Below are positions 32,197-39,617 of a DNA stretch of 64,000 nucleotides, piece after piece (the stretch's first letter is position 1; each line of letters starts with the position of its first letter). This DNA is from Halogranum amylolyticum (GTDB lineage Archaea > Halobacteriota > Halobacteria > Halobacteriales > Haloferacaceae). The stretch covers positions 1-64,000 of the forward strand of contig NZ_FODV01000010.1 in the NCBI RefSeq assembly GCF_900110465.1, given 5' to 3'. The notes below the pieces were generated by a model. The model did no database searches. It was not told the DNA's origin and worked only from the letters and a program-made list of their open reading frames with translations. Position numbers and translations under genes: made by a program.

Positions 32197-32420
32197 ATGC
32201 ACCTACTCATCTACGTGCTCGTTGAAGTACCGAATCGAGACGATGCCCCCACCAGAGGCAATGCAGCGTTTGACCGTCTCGTCGGCGTCGGCCCCGACAC
32301 TGCCGCCGTTTTCGATTACTAGACGAGTACGGCGGGGCGATTCGCCATCGCGACCAGTTGGATCGTGTCCTCGAGTCCGACGAGCAGGTGTGGATTATTC
32401 CGGCGGACGTCCACTACTGA
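32197..32420 (+). pseudogene. Internally deleted paralog of the 3973-4464 gene
   Basis: The first 125 bases match the start of the 3973 gene (MHLLIYVLVEVPNRDDAPTR and so on to VFDY) and the last 90 match its end (DEYGG ... HRDQLDRVLESDEQ). About 270 bases between GATTACTA and GACGAGTACGG are missing, which creates an in-frame TAG at the join. Confidence 0.75.
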
Positions 32421-32454
32421 GCTAAGAATCGCCCAACAGAACAGGCACTATGGT

Positions 32455-32496
32455 CTTAACCAACAGAGCGCAACCACCGCCGTTTCTGTTGGTTAA
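32455..32496. repeat. Inverted repeat CTTAACCAACAG/CTGTTGGTTAA, copy 2
   Basis: The arms at 32455-32466 and 32486-32496 match those at 5554-5596; the loop differs. The TATGGTCT before it is the undisturbed target site of the IS1595 copy at 4501. Confidence 0.6.
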
Positions 32497-32535
32497 TGAG
32501 ATGACGATCCTGCTGACTCGGTGAGCGCCGAGTGA

Positions 32536-32563
32536 GTTTTTCGCCCCCAGAGGGGTGCGGGAG
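32536..32563 (+). promoter_or_regulatory. Hairpin element A variant, copy 2
   Basis: TTTTTCGCCCCCAGAGGGGT then GCGGGAG, about 25 nt before ATG 32588. The right arm has one change compared with 5635-5663. Confidence 0.45.
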
Positions 32564-32587
32564 ACAGAGAACTCTCGCAGTAAACCA

Positions 32588-32816
32588 ATGACTGACGACA
32601 ACCCAACAGCGACGGAATCGAATCGAGAGAAAGCAACCCAGACCGAATACGTTGAGCGTAGTGACGTTGGTGTCTCGTTGACGGTGAAACTGAAACGTGG
32701 AACGGCGACGAGAGACCAAGACGAACTGACGGCCAAGGTCAAAGCATGAACGCTTGCGGAGGCACTAACTCACCGAGGACGTTCGGGATATTTAACCTGA
32801 CGACGAGGCAGAATAG
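32588..32816 (+). pseudogene. Truncated small haloarchaeal protein gene, copy 2
   Basis: The N-terminal 50 codons match the 5687 copy (MTDDNPTATESNREKATQTE ... VKLKRGT). The frame has the intact KVKA segment but then a TGA at 32747-32749 where copy 1 has CGA. The remaining sequence to TAG 32816 is shortened. Two copies inactivated by different changes suggest relaxed selection. Confidence 0.65.
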
Positions 32817-32834
32817 AGCTCTCAGAGAGTTGGT

Positions 32835-32863
32835 TTTTCGCGCCTCCAGAATGGCTGGAGGCG
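32835..32863 (+). promoter_or_regulatory. Hairpin element B, copy 2
   Basis: TTTTTCG, then CGCCTCCAG (32841-32849), AATGG, CTGGAGGCG (32855-32863); 8 nt to the ATG at 32871. The stem is identical to that of copy 1; the loop has one extra base. Confidence 0.65.
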
Positions 32864-32870
32864 AAACTCA

Positions 32871-33092
32871 ATGAAAAACGAAGCAACTGAATCGACAGAA
32901 TCGACCAGCCTCACCCCCGAGCAGCGTCTCGAACCACCAACCAACCACCTCATCGACGCAGGTATCGCGACTATTCACGACATAGCCACGCTTCGAGCCT
33001 GTGTCGCCTACGAGAACGCAAATCAACAGCGCGTTCGGATCCTCCGGCGACTCGAACACCGAGCAAAGGAGATTTGGACACAGGACAAATAA
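32871..33092 (+). CDS. Small helical haloarchaeal protein, copy 2
   Basis: 73 residues, MKNEATESTESTSLTPEQRL and onward, about 80% identical to the 6586-6807 protein. It is the only intact gene left in this second module. Conservation is strongest in LIDAGIATIHDIATLRACVA and the following helix, so selection appears to have kept this gene while its neighbours decayed. Directly downstream (33093-33140) is a degenerate fragment of the membrane gene found at 14650. Confidence 0.7.
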   Translation: MKNEATESTESTSLTPEQRLEPPTNHLIDAGIATIHDIATLRACVAYENANQQRVRILRRLEHRAKEIWTQDK

Positions 33093-33140
33093 GTCAGTTC
33101 GATTCTGGAAGCAAATCGCGCCGCAGCTCGTCGAGACCGC
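33093..33140 (-). pseudogene. 3' remnant of the 14650-type membrane gene
   Basis: CAAATCGCGCCGCAGCTCGT and flanking bases correspond to the last codons of the gene at 14650-15051 (CAATCGTGCCGTAGCTCGTT). The rest is not present. It is placed after the small helical gene just as at 14556-14650. Confidence 0.45.
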
Positions 33141-33309
33141 CAGTACAGCCGATCCGACACAGAACCCAGGCTTCAGAAACAGTTGGCCCAGGATGCTTTG
33201 TGAGGTACTGAATTTATGTCTGTCTGTCTGTGTGAAACGGTCTGTCTCTGAACCATTAAGAGTCTGTCATTAATGGGTTGTCGAGGTACTCGTCTATAGC
33301 GGAAAAATA

Positions 33310-33777
33310 TCAACAGATGGCAATTTCGTGGCGGCGCTTCAGTTGATCGATGAACTGGGGGACAGAGATATTGACCGATTTTTCGAAAGAGATGATGAGC
33401 CCTTTCCGCATGTCAACTGGAACCCGAACTACCTGCCCCTCTTCGAACCCTCGAACTTCGTACTCGAAACTCCCGAGATGGTAGAGTCGTTCCTGGTAGG
33501 AGTCCTCTTGTCTGCCACTCAGAACAAATTCGTCGCCGGTTGCAGCAAATTCCTGTCGTGTGTACTGCTCGCGAACTACTGGATTGACATAGAGGAACTC
33601 GAACGTGTTCTCACTATAGACACCGACTACGCGCAACTTGTTCTCGAATTCATTACGCAACCATTCAACAAGGCCGTCGTCAGCTTCAATGATGCTCTCC
33701 TCAGGCTCAACCTCGTCGGTGAATTGGAGACGAAGTTGTGCCCCCCTATCGGACGGATCATTTTCTGGTCCAGACAT
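33310..33777 (-). CDS. Small haloarchaeal hypothetical protein, paralog of 3289-3660
   Basis: 155 residues from ATG 33777 (MSGPENDPSDRGAQLRLQFT); the longer frame adds 34 residues that read through the AT-rich upstream region. It shares LRVVGVYSENTFEFLYVN and GLIISFEKSVNISVPQFIDQ with the protein at 3289. It is acidic and soluble, with no known motif. The two genes sit at opposite ends of the duplicated module copies. Confidence 0.65.
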   Translation of the reverse strand: MSGPENDPSDRGAQLRLQFTDEVEPEESIIEADDGLVEWLRNEFENKLRVVGVYSENTFEFLYVNPVVREQYTRQEFAATGDEFVLSGRQEDSYQERLYHLGSFEYEVRGFEEGQVVRVPVDMRKGLIISFEKSVNISVPQFIDQLKRRHEIAIC

Positions 33778-34391
33778 AGTCCTAGTGTTGTTTGATGGCG
33801 AGTGAAATAAGTGTGACTTGCTAGCATAGATATCAGTATTAGGCCAGTCCTGACTATCATGCAACAAAATGGCCGACACATATCGCAGTGACTTTGGATG
33901 CCAAAATACAAGTTGTTATGAACAACATCCGTGCACTCTTATTAGGTACCCTACACCTGAGATCTATCGGCCAGCGGGTGGACAGATTGATCCAGGGGAT
34001 TAATTCGTCCGTGCTGCGGAACGACGAGAAACCAACCCACTCCAGAAATCGGTGTGAGCAATATCACCTTGGGTGGATGAGAGTCTGAAATTGACTATTT
34101 TTGCGTCTTTGAGAGACCGTTACGATGCACATCTTTGTCCGGCTATCACGCTGAGGGGGTTCCGTATATTGCCTTGATAACCTGGCGGCTGTTCAATCTA
34201 ATCCCGTGTGCCTTGTACCCGTGGTGTGAATCCCGATGTGACTCTCCACGATGGTTTTGTTATCATCCTTTGACCAATGGAACACAAAAATAGCTGTACA
34301 AATTTTATTTTGGTTGTGAGTATGTCACGATATGTCGCATATCGAATGGTGAATCAAAACAATGTAAAATTCTGTCACGGGAAATTTATTT
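33778..34391. other. AT-rich interval without recognisable genes
   Basis: No frame here resembles a protein I know. The region has a lower GC content by eye than its surroundings, several short homopolymer tracts and no clear repeats. It ends at the toxin remnant starting 34392. Confidence 0.4.
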
Positions 34392-34622
34392 ATGAGCCAT
34401 TTTAAGTTCCAACCATTCGATATACTCAATAATAATTCGAACAACCGTCGCACCCCCATCCGTCATCGTTACCGCCGAACAGACACCCATTCAATTGCTG
34501 ACTTTCCCGACCACTATCTCAAGCACCGGCGTAGTTCGGAATATTCCCAATCTCGCATCGGTGACTATCGCGTCATAATCGACTGGCAGCGGAACGAGAA
34601 TTCAGAGATATTGTTCATCTGA
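34392..34622 (+). pseudogene. RelE/ParE-type toxin fragment
   Basis: Only the central part is recognisable: FPDHYLKHRRSSEYSQSRIG followed by DYRVIIDWQRNENSEILFI, the core strands of RelE/ParE toxins. The N-terminal helices are replaced by an unrelated Asn/Arg-rich stretch and the C-terminal catalytic strand (usually H-R-x-x-Y) is cut off by TGA 34620-34622. No antitoxin gene is adjacent. Confidence 0.6.
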
Positions 34623-34695
34623 GGCAACGACCACTGACAGAGTATCTCTGATTGGTGTGGAGAGAGTCCGTCTTTAGAGATTATACGGAAGACTG

Positions 34696-35058
34696 TCAAA
34701 CCGGGTTCCAGCGATAGCCGTCCCACGACTGGCTCTCGGGGTCCTTGATTCCTGCCTTGGGGTCGCGCAGTTCCTCGACGTATACTGGTTCCACCTCGTC
34801 ACCGGTCGTAACGTCGTCTGTGGTTACCTGTCCGAGTGCGCGGACTGCATGACCGTCTACCTCGAACTCAACAATTGCCATCGTGTTCGGCTGACGGACA
34901 CCCGGAGGAGTCGCCGTAGATTGAGTCCACGTGACAACTTCTCCGGTCCGGTCCGAAAGGTCGAGCGTCTCGATTTGTGGTTCGCCACACGTCGGACAAC
35001 GTGGGTGCGTTGGATACGAGACGTGTCCGTTAGAACACTTGCCAGCTTCCAAGGTCAT
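34696..35058 (-). CDS. DUF35 zinc-ribbon/OB-fold acyl-CoA-binding partner protein
   Basis: 120 residues. The N-terminal zinc ribbon is CSNGHVSYPTHPRCPTCG and the remainder is an OB fold (VTWTQSTATPPGVRQPNTMA, VDGHAVRALGQV). DUF35 proteins bind thiolase-fold enzymes and channel acyl-CoA. The ATG at 35058 overlaps the stop of the thiolase-like gene (4 nt), so a 1:1 complex is likely. The same ribbon/OB module is fused to an HMG-CoA-synthase-like protein at 48343-49761. Confidence 0.88.
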   Translation of the reverse strand: MTLEAGKCSNGHVSYPTHPRCPTCGEPQIETLDLSDRTGEVVTWTQSTATPPGVRQPNTMAIVEFEVDGHAVRALGQVTTDDVTTGDEVEPVYVEELRDPKAGIKDPESQSWDGYRWNPV

Positions 35059-36206
35059 TCTGCAGTCTCCATGATAGTCGTGATAACACAATTTCCGAAA
35101 CCACCGACGTTACATGCCAAGGCAGTGTTAGCCTCTACTTGCCGCGGACCAGCCTCGCCCACGAGCTGCTCGTAGATTTCGACACCTTGTGCAACGCCGC
35201 TTGCCCCCAACGGGTGGCCTTTCGACTTGAGCCCACCGGAGGTGTTAATCGGAAGATTACCATCTTTCGCAGTGACACCGTCCATCGCCAGCTCCCAGGC
35301 AGTACCATGGTCTGCGATGCCTATGCCTTCCAACTGGAGGAATTCCAAGATGGTAAACATGTCGTGGAGCTCAGCGACATCGATATCATCAGGCCCGACA
35401 TCAGCCATTTCGTAGGCTTGCTTACTCGACTCAACAACACCGCCCATTACGGTCGGGTCGTCTCGCTCGTGGACGACGTGGGTATCGGTCGCGCCGCCAA
35501 CACCGGAGACGACAGCGTACTCATCGGTAAGCTCTTTCGCTCGCTCTTCAGTCGTAAACATCATCGCTGCGCTCCCATCCGTGATCGGACAAAAATCGTA
35601 CAATCGGAGCGGGTCGGCAATGATTGGCGATTCTAGAGCCGTCTCGATGTCGATTTCCTTTTGGAACTGCGCATTGGGATTATCGACGCCGTTCTTATGA
35701 TTCTTGACGGCGACCTGTGCAAGTGACTCCCGCGGGGCGTCGAACCGTTCGAGGTAGTGTCGAGCCGTCAGGCCGGCGAACGACGGCATCGTCACACCGT
35801 GCTTATACTCCTCAGGATGGGTACAGGAGGCGAGAATGTCGGTTGCTTGACCAGTGGTCTTGTGGGTCATCTTCTCACCACCGACCAGCAGCGTCATCTC
35901 GCTAACTCCCGATGCAATTGACTGGTACGCCTGGTAGATACCCGCGCCACCAGATGAGGAGGTCTGGTCGATTCGCTGGCTATAGGCTGGCATTACCCCG
36001 AGATCGTGAGCTAATGCGTTCATCACGCCTGTCTGCCCCTCAAACTCGCCGCTCGCCATGTTCGAGACGTACAGATGGTCGATTGTATCGGGTGAGACAC
36101 CGGCGTCGTCGAGACACTCCTGACCTGCTTGCGAGAGCAACTCGCCGAGCCAGCTGTCTCGCTGGCCGAACTTGGTCATGGATGTGCCAATAACTGCGAC
36201 GTTCAC
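35055..36206 (-). CDS. Thiolase-superfamily (SCP-x/Ltp2-like) protein lacking the nucleophilic Cys
   Basis: 383 residues with a complete thiolase fold: the C-terminal motifs NTSGGLKSKGHPLGASGVAQ and CNVGGFGNCV are present. The position of the nucleophile, normally E-N-A-C-A-S-G-G, reads DQTSSSGG, with S83 where Cys should be. Thiolase-fold proteins without this Cys that pair with a DUF35 partner include the steroid side-chain aldolases (Ltp2 type), which perform retro-aldol cleavage. An aldolase role for this pair is inference. It is transcribed before the DUF35 gene. Confidence 0.85.
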   Translation of the reverse strand: MNVAVIGTSMTKFGQRDSWLGELLSQAGQECLDDAGVSPDTIDHLYVSNMASGEFEGQTGVMNALAHDLGVMPAYSQRIDQTSSSGGAGIYQAYQSIASGVSEMTLLVGGEKMTHKTTGQATDILASCTHPEEYKHGVTMPSFAGLTARHYLERFDAPRESLAQVAVKNHKNGVDNPNAQFQKEIDIETALESPIIADPLRLYDFCPITDGSAAMMFTTEERAKELTDEYAVVSGVGGATDTHVVHERDDPTVMGGVVESSKQAYEMADVGPDDIDVAELHDMFTILEFLQLEGIGIADHGTAWELAMDGVTAKDGNLPINTSGGLKSKGHPLGASGVAQGVEIYEQLVGEAGPRQVEANTALACNVGGFGNCVITTIMETAE

Positions 36207-36497
36207 AGTCGGTAGCTCTCAGAGAAGGAACACTATCGTGTCGTTCAAGGTAAATTTTTCGACCTACACAATAGTGGGTGATAGTTACTTCCTCTGAACA
36301 GTTCCAGCGTAACTGAATATATGATCACTACTCTACATTTCTCGGTCGGCTTGATTCAGGCAGGATACTGGTCATTTGTCTCTGCTGTTATTGATAGTGT
36401 GGACAACTAGCGAAGGTGATACCGCATATACGATCGAACGCTTCACTATTACATAATTGACGTGATGGAGATTGCGTACTGAAAATCAGATAGCACC

Positions 36498-36704
36498 TCA
36501 TCTCACCTCATCATTCATCTGCACGGGTTGTCCGAAGTGGTCATAACATGGCATCCACGCGACACGGATAGTGCGTTGGCAAATACTCCCATCCTTGCAC
36601 TTTCTCCCGCAGATGTAGTTCCCGTCTTCGTCTTGTGGTGGTGAGGCATTTGCGTCGTCCTTGTTGTTTTCTCTAGCAGGCACCTTATGTAATGAAACTA
36701 CCAT
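36498..36704 (-). CDS. Small Cys/His-rich protein (68 aa)
   Basis: Starts MVVSLHKVPARENNKDDANA at 36704, 4 nt after the stop of the zinc-finger gene, so an operon. It contains CGRKCKDGSICQRTIRVAWM and then CYDHFGQPV, a C-x(3)-C-x(5)-C-x(n)-C-x-x-H pattern suggesting a metal site like those in small phage 'CxxxTxxGxxC' proteins. The longer start at 36758 overlaps the upstream gene in a different frame and is less likely. Function unknown. Confidence 0.6.
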   Translation of the reverse strand: MVVSLHKVPARENNKDDANASPPQDEDGNYICGRKCKDGSICQRTIRVAWMPCYDHFGQPVQMNDEVR

Positions 36705-36708
36705 TAGA

Positions 36709-36879
36709 CTATATTGAATCGTCTGAAAGTGTGGACAGTAGTTCGTTTGTGATTGCATTCTTCCGGTGGTTAACCATGATGTGCTCTCGGAGGCTCATTT
36801 CAGGTCCACAGTCAGCCCCACAAAGAGGGCATTCTGAAAGACAACTATCTGACATCGTGTCGTCGTTTTCGGTTGACAT
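36709..36879 (-). CDS. C2H2-type zinc-finger protein (56 aa)
   Basis: The minus-strand frame from ATG 36879 to TAG 36709 encodes MSTENDDTMSDSCLSECPLC, then GADCGPEMSLREHIMVNHRK. CPLC-x(12)-H-x(4)-H forms a C2H2 finger of the type found in archaeal viruses and haloarchaeal small proteins. It is likely to bind DNA or protein. The following gene starts 4 nt after its stop. Both are small genes with no resemblance to the neighbouring catabolic pair. Confidence 0.7.
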   Translation of the reverse strand: MSTENDDTMSDSCLSECPLCGADCGPEMSLREHIMVNHRKNAITNELLSTLSDDSI

Positions 36880-36997
36880 TGTGGTCTGATAGAGGGATGG
36901 GAACGTGTGTTACGTTCTCAAAAGATAATTAGCCAAGACAAACATGAGCTATCCACCTGAACAGTCATGCACTATACCAACACTTACTAAGAGACGT

Positions 36998-37250
36998 GAA
37001 CTATCCCACCCTACTCGTCTGCTGATACAGACCAGGACTTGAAGAGCTCTGACTGCTAACCAGAAGTTAGGACTTCTGTTGATGGAGCTTCCTGTTTCGA
37101 CGACGCGACTTGCACTGACCGTGCCACCAGAATTGCTGAATGTGGTCAGCGTAGCGGTCACAGTCTCCGCAGGCGTCTATTGGCTGGCTGTTCTTTTCCC
37201 AAGAGTACCCAGCCGATAACGACCCGAATTTGAAGGTCCGGCTTTGCTGG
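36998..37250. other. IS200/IS605-type terminal sequence and debris
   Basis: GAACTATCCCACCCTAC and, 70 bases on, TTCCTGTTTCGACGACGCG repeat the blocks seen at 31061-31140. No complete gene is visible. It is followed by an IS701-like fragment. Confidence 0.4.
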
Positions 37251-37415
37251 GGAGTTGATGAGGTGTCTCTTGAGCAACTGGTCTCATGGGCGCATCTGCG
37301 GTGGGTCGTCAAACAGTTCCACAAAGAGATCAAGCAGGTATTGTGTGCAGATGATTTCCAGAGACGAATGCGGAACGGCTTCTATCACCACTTCACATTC
37401 TTGGCGCGCTTATAA
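37251..37415 (+). pseudogene. C-terminal fragment of an IS701/IS4-like transposase
   Basis: The fragment reads VSLEQLVSWAHLRWVVKQFH then KEIKQVLCADDFQRRMRNGF, the helix region around the catalytic Glu of DDE transposases of this type (W-x-x-E/K-x-F-x-x-x-K). The N-terminal part is absent and a stop follows HHFTFLARL. Confidence 0.6.
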
Positions 37416-37590
37416 GCCTACAAACGAGACTATCTGATTTCCGGATGAGTAGGCCAAATCAGGGTGCGAAAACCGGGTGAAGTTGATTTAGCGACCAGAC
37501 ACGACCCTACTGGTCTCCGAATATCGAAAAAACGAGCGAAAATCGACAGAGCAGCCGCTACTGGATTCTCAAACCGGAGTGAGAAAAGCG

Positions 37591-39324
37591 TTACCCGAAC
37601 TCACGCAGGAAATCACCCAACGCTCGCACGAACGTCTTCGCCGTGATTACGGGCGGCGACCGAATCGGCTCGTCAAGCGCGACCTTGATCAGATAGTCTG
37701 TGAGCCGCCACAGGTTGTATAGCAGCGTCGACAGCGCGAAGTTGCAGAAGCGAAGCCGGTAATCCGTCGACGACGTCTTCGGCATGAAGCTCTTGATCGA
37801 CTTGTACTGGTTCTCAATGTCCCATCGCCGACTGTACCCGTTCACGACACTCCGAATCTCCTCAGGTTCCACACGGTTTTGGTTCGTCACGAATACCGCG
37901 TACTTCCCGTCAGCATCGTCGCTCGTGCTCGGCGCGTAGAGGAACTCCGCCTCGTGGTGAACCTCACCGTCGATTCCCAGCGGCACGTCGTGTTTGACAG
38001 CTGCATCCGCCGTCGGATGTTCCTGAATGTCGTGAATCGCCGTTAAGTCATCCTCGTACGTCGGTACTGGTGAAAGGTACGTCAGCCCCCGCTCATGAGC
38101 GTCCGCGTACACGCGATTGACGTAGAATCCTCGGTCGAACATCACCGTGTCCAGATCGACGAACCGCTCGGCGCTGTCCAGCAGCCGACTCACGAGGTCG
38201 GCTTTCGAGTACGATGGCGAGTCGTCCGGCTCCCACGCAGAATCCTCTTTCACCGGCTCGATGCCGAGGACAATCGGTGCGTGGTCTCCGACTAAGGTGA
38301 TTGTCGCGTACTTGTATCCACGCTTGTACTCGCCGTCTTTCTTGTACCCGCTCACCATCTTCGGATAGTCTGGCTTGGCGATGCCCGCTTCCTTGTTTTC
38401 CCACGGCCAGACGTGGAACTGCTCAGTCGTAATGTCGATAGCTGCAACCGTCTCACGAGTACTGAAGGGGTCCTCACCACGAATCGAGTTGATGATGTTG
38501 TCCGTCGCGGCGTCGAACGCCGTCATAATCGCGTCTCGAATCTGGTCAATCTTCGGCATTGAGTCGTTGTCCCCGAAATTCTCGAACGTGAGCTGGCCGT
38601 CCGACTCCTCTGGAGCAGCTATCTTCTTGATCGCCCGCAAGAACGTCGAGTCGTCGCAGATGAGGTCGTCGTCTGTAAGCCAGCCGTACTCCGATTCAGA
38701 ATGAGCGCTCCCCTTGTTCGCACAGATCCGCGCGAACATATCTAGGATTACCTCGTCGGAGTACGTCTTGTGGGCTGCTCGGTGGGTGTCGAACTCGGGA
38801 AGGACGTGTTTCCGAGCGAGCGTCAGTGTCTTCTGTGCCTTCTCTTTCTTGTACTCGTTCTCGCTCTTCGAGTTCGCCTCCTCGGGTTCGGTTGGAATGG
38901 TTGGAACTAGTCCTTCGGTAATTACGCCGTGGTCGAGTGCGGCCTGTCGCACGCCAGCAACCGTCCGATTGAGCACTTCTTGGGTGTCCTCGCTGAACTG
39001 CGCGTGTGTGTACGAGAGCTGTTGCTGCGTCGGCGTATTCGAGAAATCGGTGATATCGAGGTGAAAACTCTTGATGAGACTCGAACTCTGTCCTAATCTG
39101 GCCGCGAGTTCGTTCTGGGAGATGCCGCGAATCCCCATGAACAACAGCGCTCGGAACATCTCGTCAGTTCCATAGGTGACGCGGTTCTGGTCGCGTGCGT
39201 CTTCCAGTTGTTCGACGGGAATCGAGAGCTCACGGATGACGTCCCAGAGGTGGTCTTCGCGCTTACAGAGCGTCTCCGCATGGATAACGATTGACTCCGC
39301 AATTCCGGACGGATCAGCAGCCAC
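37591..39324 (-). CDS. tnp: Large IS4-superfamily DDE transposase (577 aa)
   Basis: The RNase-H-like core carries candidate residues D297 (AAIDITTEQF), D397 (TVMFDRGFY) and E504 (YSRRWDIENQYKSIKSF), the Y-(2)-R-(3)-E-(6)-K signature of the IS4 group. The N-terminal 290 residues include a helix-turn-helix-like ISQNELAARLGQSSSLIKSF and a long charged linker. At 577 residues it is longer than common haloarchaeal IS4/ISH transposases. The frame is intact. I could not find convincing terminal repeats between 37416-37590 and 39325-39500, so element ends remain undefined. Confidence 0.85.
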   Translation of the reverse strand: MAADPSGIAESIVIHAETLCKREDHLWDVIRELSIPVEQLEDARDQNRVTYGTDEMFRALLFMGIRGISQNELAARLGQSSSLIKSFHLDITDFSNTPTQQQLSYTHAQFSEDTQEVLNRTVAGVRQAALDHGVITEGLVPTIPTEPEEANSKSENEYKKEKAQKTLTLARKHVLPEFDTHRAAHKTYSDEVILDMFARICANKGSAHSESEYGWLTDDDLICDDSTFLRAIKKIAAPEESDGQLTFENFGDNDSMPKIDQIRDAIMTAFDAATDNIINSIRGEDPFSTRETVAAIDITTEQFHVWPWENKEAGIAKPDYPKMVSGYKKDGEYKRGYKYATITLVGDHAPIVLGIEPVKEDSAWEPDDSPSYSKADLVSRLLDSAERFVDLDTVMFDRGFYVNRVYADAHERGLTYLSPVPTYEDDLTAIHDIQEHPTADAAVKHDVPLGIDGEVHHEAEFLYAPSTSDDADGKYAVFVTNQNRVEPEEIRSVVNGYSRRWDIENQYKSIKSFMPKTSSTDYRLRFCNFALSTLLYNLWRLTDYLIKVALDEPIRSPPVITAKTFVRALGDFLREFG

Positions 39325-39499
39325 GTACTGACCCTCTGAATGAACCCACAGCTACCCAGAGCGAACGGGGCTGTCGGTTCGAGTGAGTATGTGGGCGATT
39401 CATCTCTGAGACAGAAAACTATAGCTTTGAATGAGAGCGAAACTCGATTGGGAGGGCATTCGTCTGCATCTGTTCAAACCTATCCGTGGCGGGGACATC

Positions 39500-39582
39500 A
39501 ATTGGTAAGGACGCTCTGAATCCAGAATTGGACTGTTTCAGGGGTTGGAGTGAATTGAGAATTGGAACGATTCAATAATTGG
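39500..39582. repeat. Four AATTGG repeats upstream of the 39618 regulator
   Basis: AATTGG occurs at 39500, 39526, 39560 and 39577, and AATTGA at 39553, all within 85 bp before the TATA box. They could be half-sites for the winged-helix protein encoded next. Confidence 0.4.
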
Positions 39583-39587
39583 TTCGA

Positions 39588-39595
39588 TTTATATC
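39588..39595 (+). promoter_or_regulatory. TATA box of the 39618 gene
   Basis: TTTATATC centred about 27 nt before the ATG at 39618; the transcript is probably leaderless. Confidence 0.6.
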
Positions 39596-39617
39596 TTGCT
39601 GGCGAATGGGTCGAACC

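Noticed and set aside
1368..32563. Element A and B repeats considered as CRISPR repeats
   Set aside because: They are far apart, single, always at gene starts, and without spacers or cas genes.
36498..36758. Longer 86-residue version of the Cys/His-rich gene
   Set aside because: It would overlap the C2H2 finger gene by 50 bases; the 4-nt spacing of the shorter start fits an operon.
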